Assembly: GCA_035293405.1 (NCBI GenBank)
Contig: DATDOE010000081.1
Location: 41,635-105,634 of the forward strand
Length of the DNA stretch: 64,000 nucleotides
Direction of reading: 5' to 3'
Source of the DNA: Gp6-AA40 sp035293405
GTDB lineage: Bacteria; Acidobacteriota; Vicinamibacteria; Vicinamibacterales; UBA2999
Shown piece by piece: positions 1-7,021 of this stretch. Numbering within the stretch: position 1 is the first letter of the stretch; every line of letters begins with the position of its first letter. The position numbers were made by a program, and so were the translations under genes. Below the pieces are notes generated by a model. The model was not told the DNA's origin. It worked only from the letters and a program-made list of their open reading frames with translations, and made no database searches.

Positions 1-1328
1 ATGTGCCGTTCGTAGGCGCCGGATGCATCGCGGGCGGCGGTGTCCACGCGCCCCATGGCCTGGTGCGTCTGCTCGTCCACCAGCGTGAGCACCGGGTGCA
101 ACGGCTCGCCGCGTCTCGTCTCGATGACCAGGCCCAGCTCGTTCCGATTGGTGCGCACGAGCGATCCCACCGGGAAGAAGGTGATGGCATTCACGAACGT
201 CTTCACGAGCGCGGTATTCAGCTTGTCGCCGGCCAGGCGGGCCAGGATCAGGCATGCGCGCTCAGGCGGCGTGGGGTCTTGATAGGACCGCGCGCCGGTG
301 ATCGCTTCGTAAATGTCCGCGACCGAGACGATCTGACTCATGGGATGAGGGACCGCGTCTCCGAGGTCGGGATAGCCGGTGCCTTTGACGCCGCGATGAT
401 GTTCGAGCGCGACGGTCGGGGTCAGGGGATGCAGCCCTTCTGACTGCACCAGGATCTCGGCGCCCAGCGTGGTGTGCGCCTCGATCAGCTTGCGTTCGTG
501 CTTGTCGAGCGCTCCGGCCTTCTTGACGATCTCGAGCGGGATCTGCGTCTTGCCCACGTCGTGCAGCAGCGCGGCTTCGACGAGCGTGGTCAGCGTCGCG
601 TCATCGAGGCCGACGTGCTTGCCGAGGAGCAGGCTCAGCACGGCCACGTTGACGGAGTGGCAGTAGGTGAGGTTCTCGTACTGTTTGACGGCCAGGATCT
701 GTCCGAGCGCGGCGTTGCTGCGCGCCACCTTGTGGATCAGGAGCTGCACGAGGTCGCGCACGGTGACGGCGTCGATCGGCTTCCCGGCGGCGGTGTTCTC
801 GAACGTCTGCTGCGCCACCAGGAGCGACTCGGCATAGTCGGGATCGAGTGGACCAGTGGGTGCGTCGGGCCACTGATGCGCGCGCCAGCGGGTGTCCAGC
901 GACACCAGCTTGCCCAGGCTGATGTGCCGCACGTTGCGCGTGCTCAGCTGCGACGCGACCGCATCGCCCGAGCCGCTGTACTGCCAGAGGAATTCGGCCA
1001 CGGCGAGAAACTCGTCGAGCTCGACGCCGGCGTGGATGTGGATGCTGTTGATGCCGAGATTGGTCAGCTGTGACAGCAGTTGCTGATTGGCCTGATGCTC
1101 GGCGCTCGAGGCCGCCACGCCATCGAGATACACGTCACCCCTGATCACGTCGATGCGGAGCGTGCCGCCGGCGCTCAACGGCCCGGCCGTCAGGTCGCCC
1201 AGCTCCTTCAGCTTCTGCGCGATCATCGGATGGCCGGCAGGATACGTTCCGGCCAGGCGCCGCAGGCTGGCAAGGCCCCGGAGCACCGCCAGCGGATCGA
1301 GCAGCGACACGGACTGAGAAGTGGTCAT
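1..1328 (-). CDS. HD-GYP domain protein, probable cyclic-di-GMP phosphodiesterase (3' end outside window)
   Basis: Translated from the reverse strand; the reading frame is open to the window edge, giving at least 442 residues. Residues about 15-145 form an N-terminal domain with a YPAGHP motif. The HD domain follows, with HDVGK near residue 254 and HHRGVKGTGYPD near 310, the signature of the HD-GYP family that hydrolyses cyclic di-GMP. The glycine-rich loop fits the family; the arginine after HH replaces the usual glutamate, so activity is likely but not certain. No receiver or membrane segment is seen. The ATG lies inside the stop of the upstream gene (ATGA), so the two are translationally coupled and probably act together. 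The C-terminus is missing from the window. Confidence 0.85.
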   Translation of the reverse strand, partial: MTTSQSVSLLDPLAVLRGLASLRRLAGTYPAGHPMIAQKLKELGDLTAGPLSAGGTLRIDVIRGDVYLDGVAASSAEHQANQQLLSQLTNLGINSIHIHAGVELDEFLAVAEFLWQYSGSGDAVASQLSTRNVRHISLGKLVSLDTRWRAHQWPDAPTGPLDPDYAESLLVAQQTFENTAAGKPIDAVTVRDLVQLLIHKVARSNAALGQILAVKQYENLTYCHSVNVAVLSLLLGKHVGLDDATLTTLVEAALLHDVGKTQIPLEIVKKAGALDKHERKLIEAHTTLGAEILVQSEGLHPLTPTVALEHHRGVKGTGYPDLGDAVPHPMSQIVSVADIYEAITGARSYQDPTPPERACLILARLAGDKLNTALVKTFVNAITFFPVGSLVRTNRNELGLVIETRRGEPLHPVLTLVDEQTHQAMGRVDTAARDASGAYERH

Positions 1329-3613
1329 CGCGCGCGAAGCTCCCGTGCCTTCAACGCCACGTGCACGAGCGTGGGATTCCAGAATCGGAAGCGAAGCGGT
1401 TCCAGTGCGGTCAGCACGTCGCCCAGCCCCTGCAACCGCGTTTGGGCGACGCGATCGATGAGCCGCGCGATCAGCGGCGCGTGCTTGAGAACGAACTCAC
1501 GCGACCGGAACAGCTCCCGCAGCTGCGCGACGGTCTGCGCGGATGGGAAGTGCCACAGCGCATCCTCGGCGGCCGCGCTGCGATCGGCGCCGCCCTCGCG
1601 AATCTGGCGCGTGACCAGCGCAGCGGCGGTGGGCGTTCCCATGCGCGCCAATGAGCGCAGGGCTTCGCGGGCGACCGCGGCGTCTTGATGCTGCGCGAGC
1701 CGGGCAACCGCGAGCTCGTGGCCGGTGCCGGCATGTCCCAGCAGCTTGACGATCACCCGTGCGGCCGCGACGCCGCAGGTCTCGATCTCGGCCAGCAGTG
1801 CCTCCGCAACCGCCGGAGCCATCTCGCACAGCAGCGGTGTGAAAGCGCGCGCTTTCGCCTGGTGCGCGGCGCGGTCGATGAGCGCCACGAATCCGGGGAC
1901 CAAGGCGGGACCAAGCGCTCGCGCGAGCTCGTCGACGATGGCTTTGCCGTCGGCATCGCGCTCGTGGAGGCTGGCCAGCGCCAGCATGCGGCTCGGCGTG
2001 CAGAAGCCGCTCAGGGACTTTCGAATGGTCTCGGTGACGTCGGGCCGCCGCGTGGCCAGCTCGGCGCCAAGCTCCGTGTAGCCTTTGATCGCCGACGTCA
2101 GATCGGCCCACCGGCCGGTCTGCTCGAGGGCCCCGAAGAGATCGAGCGCGCGACGGAGGAAGGCCTCGACCAGCGTTGGATTCGGCTCGATGCGCACCAG
2201 CTGAGAGACGCACTGCAACTGCGTCGTCAGCATATCGGTGGCGGCAATGCCGTCGCGCACGTCGGTGACGGCGGCGACGGTGTCGATGTCGATCGACAGG
2301 TCGAACGCCGCGAAGTCCGAGAAGTCGGTGCCGCGCTTCGCATCGACCTTGATCAGCTCCCGTGCGTAGCGCGCAATGCCTGACGGGCCGGTGGCGGCGG
2401 TGTCCATCGTCTGGCCGTGACGCTGCGCACGCAGCCGCTCGTCGATCAGCGGCGCGAGCGCGTTGCGGCGATCGGGCGTCAGATCGAGCCGGTTCAGCGC
2501 CGTCGACAGAACCTCAGGCGCCGCGGTTTCCAGATCGAGCAGGAGGCAGATTGATTCCGCGAGATCCATGTCCGGGAAATCGCGCAGGACCTTGCCGTCC
2601 GCGCGACCATCGAGCAGGCCCGGAAGGATCGTCCGCTGCATCAGATTGGTCCGGCGCTGCGGCTCGAGCTCCAGCACGGCGCGGGCGAGTCTGCCGAACA
2701 TCACCTGTGCCAGGCGCGGGTCGAGCGCCGAGAACAACAGCGACACGTCGCTGAACTTCCGCTCGAGCGCCGTCTGACGCACGTCGCCCCCTCCGACATC
2801 GTCGTCGGTCAGCCGCAGGAGCATCGTCGCAATATCGGCCGGATCCTCGACGAGTACGACCAGGTCAACGAGCGAAACGGTGTCGAGCGTCTGCCCGGGA
2901 TCCAGACGGACCCAGCCCTTGTCCGGCGGATACAGATAGCTGACCGGCGCGTCGGCGCGCACCAGCTCCGCGTGGCGCCGTCGTTCGTAGTCAACGAGGT
3001 CGCGGGCAGCCGCTGGTGGATTCCCCACATCGAGGACGGCCGGCCGGTGAGCCATGCCCGGCACGATCGTGCTGACACCGTGCTCGGCGAGCCGCTCGGC
3101 GAACGTGACGCCGGAACGTTCGAGATCGTCGGATTCCGCTTCGACCAGATCGATGCAGAAGCGCGAGAGATCGCGCGGCGTGGCGGCGCGGTCGATGTCG
3201 AGCGCGGCCACCCGCAGCCGGAACAGACGCCGGGTCAGCTCCTGCTCGACGACGGTGCCGGCCCCGATATGGACCTCGTCGATGATGAGCTCGTGGGGTG
3301 TCACGCGGGACGCCACGCGATCGCGCTGCGGAAGGGTGCTGAGTGCTTCCTGGCAGGCGACGACGGCGTCGATGCAGATCGGGCTCGTTGCCGGATAGGT
3401 ATGGAACTGCCGGATGGCCCGTGCCAGGAGCTTCAGGACTCCTTCGACCGGGCCCGCCTCGGACGTGGCGGAAGGCGAGCCGGTACCCGCCTGACGCCCG
3501 TGCCCGTTGGGGGGCTCGGACGGCACAGGGGTCGTCATCTTTGCCGAGGTGGTTTTGCCGTTTCGCACGCTGAATCTGTTATCGACCGACGAATACGCAG
3601 CCGACACAGTCAT
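1325..3613 (-). CDS. Large alpha-helical HEAT-like repeat protein coupled to the HD-GYP gene
   Basis: About 762 residues from the ATG at 3613; an ATG at 3538 (MTTPVPSEPP) is a credible alternative, because the first 50 or so residues are polar and low-complexity. Residues about 60-190 resemble the N-terminal domain of the downstream HD-GYP protein (RQFHTYPATSP against GTYPAGHP, then a strand-rich stretch). The C-terminal 300 residues are helical repeats with the pattern AVAREALRSLARMGTPTAAA, typical of HEAT or armadillo folds. No catalytic motif was recognised. It overlaps the HD-GYP start by four bases. A scaffold or regulatory partner for the phosphodiesterase is inference from the coupling. 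Confidence 0.75.
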   Translation of the reverse strand: MTVSAAYSSVDNRFSVRNGKTTSAKMTTPVPSEPPNGHGRQAGTGSPSATSEAGPVEGVLKLLARAIRQFHTYPATSPICIDAVVACQEALSTLPQRDRVASRVTPHELIIDEVHIGAGTVVEQELTRRLFRLRVAALDIDRAATPRDLSRFCIDLVEAESDDLERSGVTFAERLAEHGVSTIVPGMAHRPAVLDVGNPPAAARDLVDYERRRHAELVRADAPVSYLYPPDKGWVRLDPGQTLDTVSLVDLVVLVEDPADIATMLLRLTDDDVGGGDVRQTALERKFSDVSLLFSALDPRLAQVMFGRLARAVLELEPQRRTNLMQRTILPGLLDGRADGKVLRDFPDMDLAESICLLLDLETAAPEVLSTALNRLDLTPDRRNALAPLIDERLRAQRHGQTMDTAATGPSGIARYARELIKVDAKRGTDFSDFAAFDLSIDIDTVAAVTDVRDGIAATDMLTTQLQCVSQLVRIEPNPTLVEAFLRRALDLFGALEQTGRWADLTSAIKGYTELGAELATRRPDVTETIRKSLSGFCTPSRMLALASLHERDADGKAIVDELARALGPALVPGFVALIDRAAHQAKARAFTPLLCEMAPAVAEALLAEIETCGVAAARVIVKLLGHAGTGHELAVARLAQHQDAAVAREALRSLARMGTPTAAALVTRQIREGGADRSAAAEDALWHFPSAQTVAQLRELFRSREFVLKHAPLIARLIDRVAQTRLQGLGDVLTALEPLRFRFWNPTLVHVALKARELRAR

Positions 3614-3815
3614 CTTTCTGCTGTCGTGACCCTGGTGGGGCAAGACTTGGACCAGATTCGGCCGTGTGCGGATGTGTGAAGTTTGGGCGATTGTCCTTGC
3701 CTTCCCCACCCATTGGGCGCACGCTCGTTGCAGACCGCTTTCCTGAGTACTGGTCCTCCCGCATTTCGAGTCCTCGCGGCAGCCCTCATCAAAGCCCTTG
3801 TGAAAGTTGGGCTCC

Positions 3816-4508
3816 ATGGTTTCTCCCTCCGCCCGCTGGTGGATCGGCCTTTGTGTCGCTGCGTGCGCGAGCGTCCCGATGTCCGCCGGGGATGCCGATC
3901 AGTACCGCGAGTTTCGCCTGGGCAGCTCGGCGGCTTCCGTCTCCAGCCTGACCGGTTCGAATGATTCAGCGCTGAAGACGCTGCATCAGCGTCCGGCCCT
4001 GCTGCAGGACCTGTCCTGGAGCCCGCGCTACAGCCTGAAGCGAGCGATTCCCGACGTTGATCCCGTTCGGGAGATGGTCTTCAGCTTCTACAACGACCAG
4101 TTGTTCCGGATCACCGTCCAGTACGACCAGGCGCGGACGTCGGGCTTGACCGGCGACGACATGATCGCGGCGCTCACGAAGGTCTACGGGGAGCGATTGA
4201 TTGCGAAGGCGCCGCGTGCGGCGCGTCGAGACGCCAGCGACTCGCCAGCCATCGACATGCTCGCCGAGTGGCAGGTGGGAGATACGCGAGTCACCCTGCA
4301 CCGCTCCGCCTACGACGTCGGCTTCGGCCTCGTCGTGTTGTCCGTGCCTCTGGAAGGGCTGGCGCGCACCGCGGCGGCCAACGCGGTCGTGCTCGACACG
4401 CGCGAATCGCCGGCGCGGGAAGCCGCGCTTCTCAAGAAGCAGCAGGACGATGCGAAAGTGGCCGAGGAAAAAGCGCGCGCCACGAACAAAGGAGTGTTCC
4501 GCCCATGA
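3816..4508 (+). CDS. Exported protein of unknown function, first gene of a small-protein chain
   Basis: 230 residues from the ATG at 3816. The N-terminus (ARWWIGLCVAACASVPMSAG) is a signal peptide; VAAC could serve as a lipobox, so a lipoprotein is possible. The mature part is soluble and mixed alpha/beta, with a charged C-terminal tail rich in lysine, alanine and glutamate. I do not recognise the family. Its stop overlaps the next ATG (ATGA), starting a run of four overlapping genes to 5018. The intergenic region 3614-3815 separates it from the divergent HEAT-like gene and must hold both promoters. Confidence 0.75.
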   Translation: MVSPSARWWIGLCVAACASVPMSAGDADQYREFRLGSSAASVSSLTGSNDSALKTLHQRPALLQDLSWSPRYSLKRAIPDVDPVREMVFSFYNDQLFRITVQYDQARTSGLTGDDMIAALTKVYGERLIAKAPRAARRDASDSPAIDMLAEWQVGDTRVTLHRSAYDVGFGLVVLSVPLEGLARTAAANAVVLDTRESPAREAALLKKQQDDAKVAEEKARATNKGVFRP

Positions 4509-4660
4509 ACGTCAAAGCCGCAACTGAGCTCGGCGTCTGGCGAGCCTGGCAGGCGCGCCACAAAAGCGATCGCCGCCATGGACGCAATGCGCGGATTCTC
4601 GCGGTCGTCGTCATGGTGTCTGTCACGATCGCGTGGATCGCCTTCGAGGCCAGCCGATGA
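4505..4660 (+). CDS. 51-residue single-pass membrane protein
   Basis: Starts at the ATG overlapping the previous stop and ends in an ATGA overlap with the next gene. The first 30 residues are basic and cytoplasmic in character (WRAWQARHKSDRRHGRN), followed by one hydrophobic helix (ILAVVVMVSVTIAWIAF) and a short tail. The positive-inside rule places the N-terminus in the cytoplasm. No homologue was recognised; the exact overlaps on both sides are the main evidence that it is real. Confidence 0.6.
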   Translation: MNVKAATELGVWRAWQARHKSDRRHGRNARILAVVVMVSVTIAWIAFEASR

Positions 4661-4866
4661 CGGCTACCCTCGCAACCGGCCTTGCGTGCCCGCTGTGTCA
4701 TACCGTGGCGCCGACGCTGACCGACGCCACGCTGGCGGCCGGCGGCGACTGGCGGTGTTCCGTGTGCCATCAGCTGTGGAGCGCACAGCGTCTGGAAACG
4801 GTCGCTGCGTATGAAGCGTACTGCGCGGCGCGGGCCGCGGCGGTTCCCCGGAGTGACGCGGTATGA
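4657..4866 (+). CDS. 69-residue zinc-ribbon protein
   Basis: Contains two CxxC knuckles, CPLCH near residue 10 and CSVCH near residue 35, spaced as in MJ0042-type zinc ribbons (GDWRCSVCHQLW). Such ribbons often precede longer membrane proteins in Deltaproteobacteria and Acidobacteria; here the ribbon stands alone, then an alanine-rich helix. It overlaps both neighbours by ATGA. A metal-binding or adaptor role is inference. It could be part of a membrane-associated complex with the flanking single-pass proteins. Confidence 0.65.
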   Translation: MTATLATGLACPLCHTVAPTLTDATLAAGGDWRCSVCHQLWSAQRLETVAAYEAYCAARAAAVPRSDAV

Positions 4867-5018
4867 CGGTATCGGTGAACCGGTCGAACAGGGCGCTCGG
4901 CGCGCTCAGGGAAGTCGGACTCCTTCTCGGCCTCGTGTTGTTCGTGCCGGTCGCGATCATCGTGCTCGGTGCGCCGATCGCGCTGTTCGTGCGTCTCATC
5001 ATCACCCTGTTCAACTAA
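4863..5018 (+). CDS. 51-residue hydrophobic membrane protein
   Basis: Last gene of the chain, beginning in the ATGA overlap with the zinc-ribbon gene. After a 17-residue polar start it is almost entirely hydrophobic (VGLLLGLVLFVPVAIIVLGA then PIALFVRLIITLFN), so it spans the membrane once or as a helical hairpin. No family was recognised. The chain ends here, 51 bases before the start of the PQQ sugar dehydrogenase gene. Confidence 0.55.
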   Translation: MTVSVNRSNRALGALREVGLLLGLVLFVPVAIIVLGAPIALFVRLIITLFN

Positions 5019-5069
5019 TCCTCCAGGCCCCTCCTGGGCCTATACTTGGTGCGCTCCAGGAGGTTACCA

Positions 5070-6338
5070 GTGAGGATTCGACGCATATCAGCGCCCGCGC
5101 GTCTCGTGTCGCTCGTCGGGCCGCTCGCCCTCGTACTCATCGCCACCGTCGGATCGCAGGTGGGATGGGGTCAACAATCCGTTCCGATGCAAGGCGGCAT
5201 CCCGGTCGCGCCCGGAGGACTCGCCAAACGTCCTCTGCCCGACAAGCCCATGGAATTCGACACCGGCGAGGGTCAGCGGATCCGAGTCGTGGTCGTGACC
5301 AGGGCGCTGGCCTATCCGTGGAGCCTCGCCTTCCTGCCCGACGGCAGCATGCTGGTGACCGAGAGGGCCGGACGTCTCCGCGTCATCCGCAATGGCGTCG
5401 TCGATCCGCAGCCGGTTGCCGGCGGGCCGGCGTCGTACTTCGCGGGTGAGTCGGGGTTGCCGGGCGCCGTCCACGGCTACATGGAGGTCGCGCTCCATCC
5501 CCGCTTCGCTGAGAACCGTCTCGTGTATCTCTCATACACCAAGCCCCTCGATGCGAAACGGCAGACCGTCGCCATTGCGCGAGGGCGCTTCGATGGCCGT
5601 GCGCTCACCGAGGTCAAGGACATCTTCGTCCTTGATCAGGCCGGGACGTCTCGCATCGCCTTCGGCCGTGACGGCATGCTCTACATCACCACGACCGGCG
5701 GTGACCCGAAAGATCCGAAGTTCCCGCAGAACCCCAATCACCAGGGTGGCAAAGTGCTTCGCATTCGCGACGACGGCACCATCCCGCCGGACAATCCGTT
5801 TGTCGGCAAGGCCGGTCACAAGCCCGAGGTCTACACGCTCGGTCATCGCAGCTCGCTTGGCCTCGCCGTGCATCCAGGTACCGGCGAGATGTGGCTCAAC
5901 GAGAACGGGCCGAACGGCGGCGACGAGATCAACATCCTCGAGGCGGGCGCCAACTACGGCTGGCCGCTCGTGAGCTACGGCCGCCAGTACACCGGCGCGT
6001 GGCAGGGCGAGCGCCCCGGTCATGCCGGCTTCGAAGCGCCGATCGTCTACTGGATGCCTTCGATCGCCGTATCGGGGATGGCCTTCTACACCGGAGACAA
6101 GTTTCCGAAATGGAAGGGCGACGTCTTCGTTGGCTCGCTGCGCACGGGCGAGATCCCTGGCACCGGGCACGTGGAGCGGATTCTCTTCAACGAGAAGATG
6201 CAGGAGCTCCGTCGCGAGTCACTGCTCGTGGAGCTGCGCCAGCGGATCAGGGATGTCCGCCAGGGCCCCGATGGCCTGCTGTACGTGTTGACCGACAGCG
6301 ATCCCGGAGCGGTACTTCGGATCGAGCCCGCGCCTTAG
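5070..6338 (+). CDS. PQQ-dependent sugar dehydrogenase, soluble GSDH-like beta-propeller
   Basis: 422 residues from a GTG at 5070; a perfect AGGAGG at 5058-5063 decides this start over the upstream in-frame start. Residues 1-36 are a signal peptide (IRRISAPARLV to WGQ), so the enzyme is periplasmic. Motifs of the glucose/sorbosone dehydrogenase fold are clear: PWSLAFLPDGSMLVTERAGR, then HPRFAENRLVYLSYT, NPNHQGGKVLRI, YTLGHRSSLGLAVHP and ENGPNGGDEINI. The family oxidises aldose sugars with pyrroloquinoline quinone and passes electrons to the respiratory chain. Length is normal. A DUF2461 gene follows after seven bases. Confidence 0.9.
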   Translation: MRIRRISAPARLVSLVGPLALVLIATVGSQVGWGQQSVPMQGGIPVAPGGLAKRPLPDKPMEFDTGEGQRIRVVVVTRALAYPWSLAFLPDGSMLVTERAGRLRVIRNGVVDPQPVAGGPASYFAGESGLPGAVHGYMEVALHPRFAENRLVYLSYTKPLDAKRQTVAIARGRFDGRALTEVKDIFVLDQAGTSRIAFGRDGMLYITTTGGDPKDPKFPQNPNHQGGKVLRIRDDGTIPPDNPFVGKAGHKPEVYTLGHRSSLGLAVHPGTGEMWLNENGPNGGDEINILEAGANYGWPLVSYGRQYTGAWQGERPGHAGFEAPIVYWMPSIAVSGMAFYTGDKFPKWKGDVFVGSLRTGEIPGTGHVERILFNEKMQELRRESLLVELRQRIRDVRQGPDGLLYVLTDSDPGAVLRIEPAP

Positions 6339-6345
6339 GTCTCAC

Positions 6346-6978
6346 GTGGAAGTGCTCTTCACCGGACGCTTCACGGGCTTCCCCCGTGAGGCGTTCACCT
6401 TCTTCAAGAACCTCGCGACGCACAACAACCGCGACTGGTTCCAGGCGCACAAGGACGTCTACGAGCGCGCCTGCCGGGCGCCGATGCAGAGCCTGATGGC
6501 GGAGCTTGCGCCGCGATTTGGCTCGGGAAAGCTCTCGCGCATCAACCGCGACATGCGCTTTGCTCGCGGACAGTCACCGTACAAGACCCACATCGCTGCT
6601 GGTGTCGGCAGACACTACATCTCGCTCTCGAAAGAGGGCCTCTATATCGGCACCGGGATCTACAAGCCTGAGGCCGCGATGCTGCAGCGCCTGCGCGCCG
6701 CCATCGATGAGGAATCGTCAGGGCGGAAACTCGGATCGCTGGTCGCTTCACTGCGCCGCAAGCGCTATCAGATCGGCACCCACGAGACGCTGGCAAAACC
6801 GCCGCGCGGATACGCAGCGGATCATCCGCGCATCGATCTCCTGCGCATGAAGGACATCCACGCCGGCAAACAGTTCGCGCCGTCCGCACTCTCCACGCGC
6901 AAGGCGCTCGACCGGATCGCCGGGGTGATGGCCGACGTCGAGCCGTTGAGTGCCTGGCTGCGGCAACACGTCGGCTGA
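6346..6978 (+). CDS. DUF2461 (TIGR02453) family protein
   Basis: 210 residues from a GTG. The family signature is clear: FFKNLATHNNRDWFQAHKDVYE near the N-terminus, RINRDMRFARGQSPYKTHIA in the middle, and SLSKEGLYIGTGIYKPE after it. Biochemical function of the family is unknown to me. It follows the sugar dehydrogenase with almost no gap and may be co-transcribed. A strong GC hairpin lies directly downstream, between it and the convergent ABC permease gene. Confidence 0.85.
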   Translation: MEVLFTGRFTGFPREAFTFFKNLATHNNRDWFQAHKDVYERACRAPMQSLMAELAPRFGSGKLSRINRDMRFARGQSPYKTHIAAGVGRHYISLSKEGLYIGTGIYKPEAAMLQRLRAAIDEESSGRKLGSLVASLRRKRYQIGTHETLAKPPRGYAADHPRIDLLRMKDIHAGKQFAPSALSTRKALDRIAGVMADVEPLSAWLRQHVG

Positions 6979-6997
6979 CGTGCCGTAGACTCGTAGA

Positions 6998-7017
6998 GCG
7001 GGGGCTTCAGCCCCCGC
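6998..7017. terminator. GC-rich hairpin between convergent genes (CTNNAG family)
   Basis: Perfect palindrome of 9-base arms around TC (gcgggggct / agcccccgc), preceded by GTAG. It lies between the convergent stops at 6978 and 7022. There is no following T run, so it may slow polymerase from both sides or simply be a dispersed repeat; the centre CTTCAG matches the other hairpins of this window. Confidence 0.6.
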
Positions 7018-7021
7018 GTCA

